The notes beneath the pieces were generated by a model. That model was not told where the DNA came from and searched no databases. It was given only the letters and a program-made list of their open reading frames with translations. From contig JARCRR010000186.1 of the NCBI GenBank assembly GCA_029850565.1, forward strand, positions 1 through 9,873: 9,873 nt of DNA, read 5' to 3'. How positions within the stretch are numbered: the first letter of the stretch is position 1; every line of letters starts with the position of its first letter. The DNA comes from Gallionella sp. Its GTDB lineage: Bacteria; Pseudomonadota; Gammaproteobacteria; Burkholderiales; Gallionellaceae. This document shows, one piece after another, positions 7,076 through 9,873 of this stretch. A program made the translations under genes and the position numbers.

Positions 7076-9013
7076 CTATCTGTGCGGATGAAATGTCATT
7101 GGCACTGCCGTCGGCGGTAGCGATTTCAAAATATGTTTCTTCATCTTCCCCATCACGTGCATCTCGCACGCTTTGCAGTCGAATTCCAACCTCAGTTTCT
7201 CGCTGCCGTTGATGAGCGTCATCGGTTCGGCGCGCACCTGGCCTTGCACGCCGATCACGCCCTTGGCTTGCTTGGGGCACAGGCTCAGCGAGTAGCGGAT
7301 GCAGTGGCGGGTGATCATCAGCGGCACTTCGCCTGCCTCTTCATGGGCTTCGTAGGCGGCTTCGATTAACTTCACGCCATGCCTGGAGTAGAAGCTGCGC
7401 GCTGCCGAGTTGTACACGTTGGCGAGGAAGGAGAGCGTCTCTTCCGGATACTTCGCGGGGGGTACTACGGCTGCTTTGCGTGAGAGGCGCGTATAGGCTT
7501 TGAGGCGAGCAGCTTCAAGCTGTTCTACTGCATCGCGGCGCAGTTTGTTCGCCAGTGAGCTGGGGATGAACCAAGGGTGCTTCCATTCGACGCCGAGCGC
7601 AGTTAATTCAAAATCGGTATTGCCGAAACGCGCCAGTTGTTCGCGCAGGTTGCCTTCCGCTTCTTCCGGATTCTTCGCGGGCTGTTTGTCGAAGGCGGCG
7701 CTGGCGGTGGCAACGATGCCATCCTCATCCTGCAGCGTGAGCGAGAAACCTTCTGCGGTTTCTGCGAATGTCGCGCTCAGACCGATGCGGCGCTCCGCAG
7801 ACTTCTTGGTGAGCGTTTGTTCCCACGCGTGGTCGCGGTTGCGGCTGATGGCGGTGTTGGGACGCAATCCTTGCAGGGTGTGCATAGGTTCGTTGGGGAA
7901 CACGCGCCACACCTTGCCTTTGCGCTCGACCACGTTGGCTTGCAGGCCGATCACCTCGCGCTTATGCAAATAATTCAAACCGTCGCTGTTGGCGAGATCT
8001 TCGTTCGATTCCATCTCGAACCACTTGTCGCCGACCTGTGTTACCGCACCCAGCTCCAGGCCGACGAAGGTGGGGGTGTCGAATGCGCCGATGTCCGCTT
8101 TGCGTCCTTGCGAGAAATAATCCGTCGCGCCGCGATGGAAGGTCTTGTCCGGGTTGGGCGTGAACAGCAGTTTTGTCTTGCCGCTGGACGATGCATGCAA
8201 CTCGGGGCGCTCGTTCAATATCGCGTCGAGCAATTGGCGGTAGTGGCCGGTGATGTTCTTCACATATTGAACATCCTTGTAGCGGCCTTCGATCTTGAAG
8301 CTGCGCACTCCGGCATCGATGAGGGCACGCAGGTTGTCGCTCTGGTTGTTGTCTTTCACCGACAGCAGATGTTTCTCGAATGCGACGATCTGGCCTTTGT
8401 TGTCTTCCAGCGTGTAGGGCAGGCGGCAGGCTTGCGAACAATCGCCGCGATTGGCGCTGCGACCAGTGTGTGCGTGGCTGATATTGCACTGTCCCGAATA
8501 CGCCACACACAGCGCGCCGTGGATGAAATGTTCGATGACGGTGTCGGCAGGCACGGCGGTGCGGATGGCAGATATTTCCTTGAGCGTCAGTTCACGTGCC
8601 AGCACGATCTGCGAGAAACCGACATCGGCGAGGAACTTGGCCTTTTCCGGGGTGCGGATGTCGCATTGCGTCGAGGCATGCAGATCCATCGGCGGCAAGT
8701 CCAGTTCCAGCAAGCCCAAATCCTGCACGATCAGCGCATCCACGCCCGCGTTATAGCAGTCGTAAATCAGCTTTCGCGCTTCCTCCAGTTCGCTGTCGTG
8801 CAGAATGGTGTTGAGCGTAACGAAGATGCGCGCATGGAAACGGTGCGCATAGTTCACCAGTTCGGCGATGTCTTTGATCGAGTTGCCCGCATTGTGGCGC
8901 GCGCCGAACGACGGCCCGCCGATATACACGGCATCAGCACCATGCAGTATGGCTTCGCGTCCGATGTCAGTGGTCTTGGCTGGCGCCAGCAGTTCCAGAG
9001 TATTTGTATTCAT
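7076..9013 (-). CDS. rlhA: U32-family protein, RlhA-like (23S rRNA 5-hydroxycytidine C2501 synthase)
   Basis: Protein of 645 residues, close to the roughly 650 of Escherichia coli RlhA (formerly YdcP) and far longer than its U32 relative TrhP/YegQ. RlhA is needed for hydroxylation of C2501 in 23S rRNA; older databases call the family collagenase-like peptidase U32. The N-terminal TIM-barrel-like domain starts LELLAPAKT (6-14) and includes GADAVYIGG (25-33). The signature is HFIHGALCVAYSGQC (162-176) followed by NRGDCSQACRLPY (188-200), giving C169, C176, C192 and C196, a set like the cysteines that hold an Fe-S cluster in U32 relatives UbiU/UbiV. FKIEGRYKDVQYVKN (239-253) is also typical. A C-terminal part holds a second cysteine group, C571, C579, C613 and C616 (CKACEMH). 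It lies 9 bp after folA, with no clear Shine-Dalgarno. The start is supported by the conserved LELLAPAK near the N-terminus. Confidence 0.87.
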   Translation of the reverse strand: MNTNTLELLAPAKTTDIGREAILHGADAVYIGGPSFGARHNAGNSIKDIAELVNYAHRFHARIFVTLNTILHDSELEEARKLIYDCYNAGVDALIVQDLGLLELDLPPMDLHASTQCDIRTPEKAKFLADVGFSQIVLARELTLKEISAIRTAVPADTVIEHFIHGALCVAYSGQCNISHAHTGRSANRGDCSQACRLPYTLEDNKGQIVAFEKHLLSVKDNNQSDNLRALIDAGVRSFKIEGRYKDVQYVKNITGHYRQLLDAILNERPELHASSSGKTKLLFTPNPDKTFHRGATDYFSQGRKADIGAFDTPTFVGLELGAVTQVGDKWFEMESNEDLANSDGLNYLHKREVIGLQANVVERKGKVWRVFPNEPMHTLQGLRPNTAISRNRDHAWEQTLTKKSAERRIGLSATFAETAEGFSLTLQDEDGIVATASAAFDKQPAKNPEEAEGNLREQLARFGNTDFELTALGVEWKHPWFIPSSLANKLRRDAVEQLEAARLKAYTRLSRKAAVVPPAKYPEETLSFLANVYNSAARSFYSRHGVKLIEAAYEAHEEAGEVPLMITRHCIRYSLSLCPKQAKGVIGVQGQVRAEPMTLINGSEKLRLEFDCKACEMHVMGKMKKHILKSLPPTAVPMTFHPHR

Positions 9014-9022
9014 GTTGCAGGC

Positions 9023-9544
9023 TTATTTGCGGTGATAGGTGACGAAATGGTATTCCAGCGGCTGAGGCGTGTCCTGATGGCGGATTTCACGGGTGACTTC
9101 CTGCCAGCGTGATGGATCGAATTCGGGGAAGTGTGCATCGCCTCCGACATCCTGCTGGATTTCGGTTATGTATAAATTATCAATATAATCAAGTGCTTGT
9201 GTATATATCTCCGCACCGCCGACAATAAAGGTCTGGCTGTCAGCAGCGCAGAGTTTGATTGCTTCAGGCAGCGAGTGCGCCATCAGGCAGCCTTCAATCT
9301 GTAAATTCCGGTCGCGGGTCACCACTACCGTGGTACGTCCCGGCAGGGCTTTACCAATGGAATCGAAGGTCTTGCGCCCCATAATCATGTGATGCCCCAT
9401 GGTCAGTGCCTTGAAATGCTTCAAATCTTCTGGGCAGCGCCACGGCAACGTATTGTTTACGCCGATGGTGCGGTTCTTCGCCATGGCGACGATGATCGAG
9501 ATACAGGATTCAGGATTCAGGATTCGAGATTCAGGATTCGGCAT
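9023..9544 (-). CDS. folA: Dihydrofolate reductase with repeat-encoded N-terminal extension
   Basis: Reduces dihydrofolate to tetrahydrofolate with NADPH for thymidylate, purine and methionine synthesis; cytosolic. Hallmarks: ISIIVAMAKNRTIGVNNTLPW (15-35), PEDLKHF with catalytic-acid equivalent D40, MGRKTFDSIG (55-64), LPGRTTVVVTRD (67-78), FIVGGAEIY (106-114) and a YHFVTYHRK end. The enzyme is 173 residues; subtracting the first 13-14, which precede the normal first strand, gives the usual length near 159. That extension (PNPESRILNPES) is encoded by the 7-bp repeat array. No ATG, GTG or TTG lies between it and the conserved strand, and the next Met (M21) would delete the strand, so ATG 9544 is the best start; a CTG at codon 9 is the only nearby alternative. 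ATG lies 5 bp after the four-helix-bundle gene stop, with a weak AAAGAG as ribosome site. Confidence 0.93.
   Translation of the reverse strand: MPNPESRILNPESCISIIVAMAKNRTIGVNNTLPWRCPEDLKHFKALTMGHHMIMGRKTFDSIGKALPGRTTVVVTRDRNLQIEGCLMAHSLPEAIKLCAADSQTFIVGGAEIYTQALDYIDNLYITEIQQDVGGDAHFPEFDPSRWQEVTREIRHQDTPQPLEYHFVTYHRK
9504..9538. repeat. Array of five 7-bp repeats in the 5' end of folA
   Basis: On the plus strand: three CAGGATT, one variant CGAGATT, then one CAGGATT, head to tail. The array lies between the folA start codon and its first conserved codons. Because 7 is not a multiple of 3, gain or loss of one unit would shift the frame; only changes of three units keep it. Confidence 0.92.
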
Positions 9545-9549
9545 GGTGA

Positions 9550-9873
9550 TTACTCTTTGGTGGCCAGTGAACTTTTTAGGCCGTTTAGCATTTTTCCAAT
9601 TTCGTTCGTCTGGTCCAATAGTGTGGATGTTTCATTGGAAACGATGAAATCCAGTCTTAATGCAATTTGTATTTGTGTTTCCAATTCCAGCAGCGAGCCA
9701 TAGGCGATGGATAGGTGGTTGAGGTATGCGCCAGTCGCTTTACGACCATGGCCTTCGGCAATGTTGGAGGGAATGGAAACAGCTGCACGTCTCATTTGTG
9801 AAGACAGGCCGAAGCGCTCTTCGCTTGGAAACGTCCCTGTCATTTTGTAAACTGCTGTCACCAAATCCATGGC
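9550..9873 (-). CDS. Four-helix-bundle protein, 23S rRNA intervening-sequence type (partial, 5' end beyond window)
   Basis: 107 codons are visible, open to the right edge. The sequence matches the small four-helix-bundle family (PF05635/TIGR02436, named for proteins encoded in 23S rRNA intervening sequences): AMDLVTAVYKMTGTFPSEER, then FGLSSQMRRAAVSIPSNIAEGHGR, the strongest signature, then SLLELETQIQIALRL. Members are about 115-125 residues and begin with a VWQKAMDLV-like helix. The codon before the first visible Met is Ala, so the true start lies about 10-15 residues outside the window and that Met is internal. The function of the free-standing members is poorly known; they often appear as solitary accessory genes. 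Here it lies directly upstream of folA on the same strand and may share its transcript. No rRNA is present in the window. Confidence 0.88.
   Translation of the reverse strand, partial: AMDLVTAVYKMTGTFPSEERFGLSSQMRRAAVSIPSNIAEGHGRKATGAYLNHLSIAYGSLLELETQIQIALRLDFIVSNETSTLLDQTNEIGKMLNGLKSSLATKE

Noticed and set aside
7637..9112. Long plus-strand open frame of 491 codons opposite rlhA
   Set aside because: It is antisense to a well-supported gene, rich in His, Gln, Arg and Val as mirror frames are, has no domain signature, and crosses into folA.
9504..9538. CRISPR-like or satellite repeat
   Set aside because: Units of 7 bp are directly abutting without spacers; this is a simple tandem repeat.
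9550..9873. A 23S rRNA intervening sequence or rRNA locus
   Set aside because: Only the protein family name points there; no rRNA sequence lies next to it in the window.

Overview
The window looks like a chromosomal segment of a Gram-negative proteobacterium, most likely a betaproteobacterium. I infer this from the PAS-rich hybrid kinase, the lipoprotein and Sec signal peptides, the folA-rlhA pairing and the codon style. A Gallionella/Sideroxydans-like (Nitrosomonadales) source is a guess that the sequence alone cannot settle. There is no rRNA, tRNA, CRISPR array, transposase or phage gene.

Left block (1-5624, all minus strand). Four tightly packed genes read leftwards: an exported serine hydrolase of the class C beta-lactamase/esterase fold (5624-4296), a short exported solute-binding-like protein (4279-3674), a full-size exported solute-binding-like protein (3677-2832), and a membrane hybrid sensor histidine kinase with three PAS domains, HisKA, HATPase and a receiver domain (2832 to beyond the left edge). 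The gaps are 16 bp, then an ATGA overlap, then a TAATG overlap, so this is almost certainly one operon with translational coupling. Three products are exported and the fourth has a periplasmic sensor loop. The operon therefore reads as a periplasmic sensing module: the hydrolase may make or remove a ligand, the binding proteins may present it, and the kinase may report it. This is the most interesting part of the window. The joint function is inference.

Middle (5625-7075). A 323-bp divergent intergenic region separates the operon from a plus-strand ankyrin-repeat lipoprotein gene (5948-6937). That gene ends at a strong hairpin terminator (6996-7027), which also sits downstream of the convergent rlhA and is probably shared.

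Right block (7076-9873, minus strand). A four-helix-bundle protein of the 23S rRNA intervening-sequence type (partial, running off the right edge), dihydrofolate reductase (folA) and a U32-family protein matching RlhA (23S rRNA C2501 hydroxylation) follow one another with gaps of 5 and 9 bp. An array of 7-bp repeats lies inside the first codons of folA, giving the enzyme an odd N-terminal extension.
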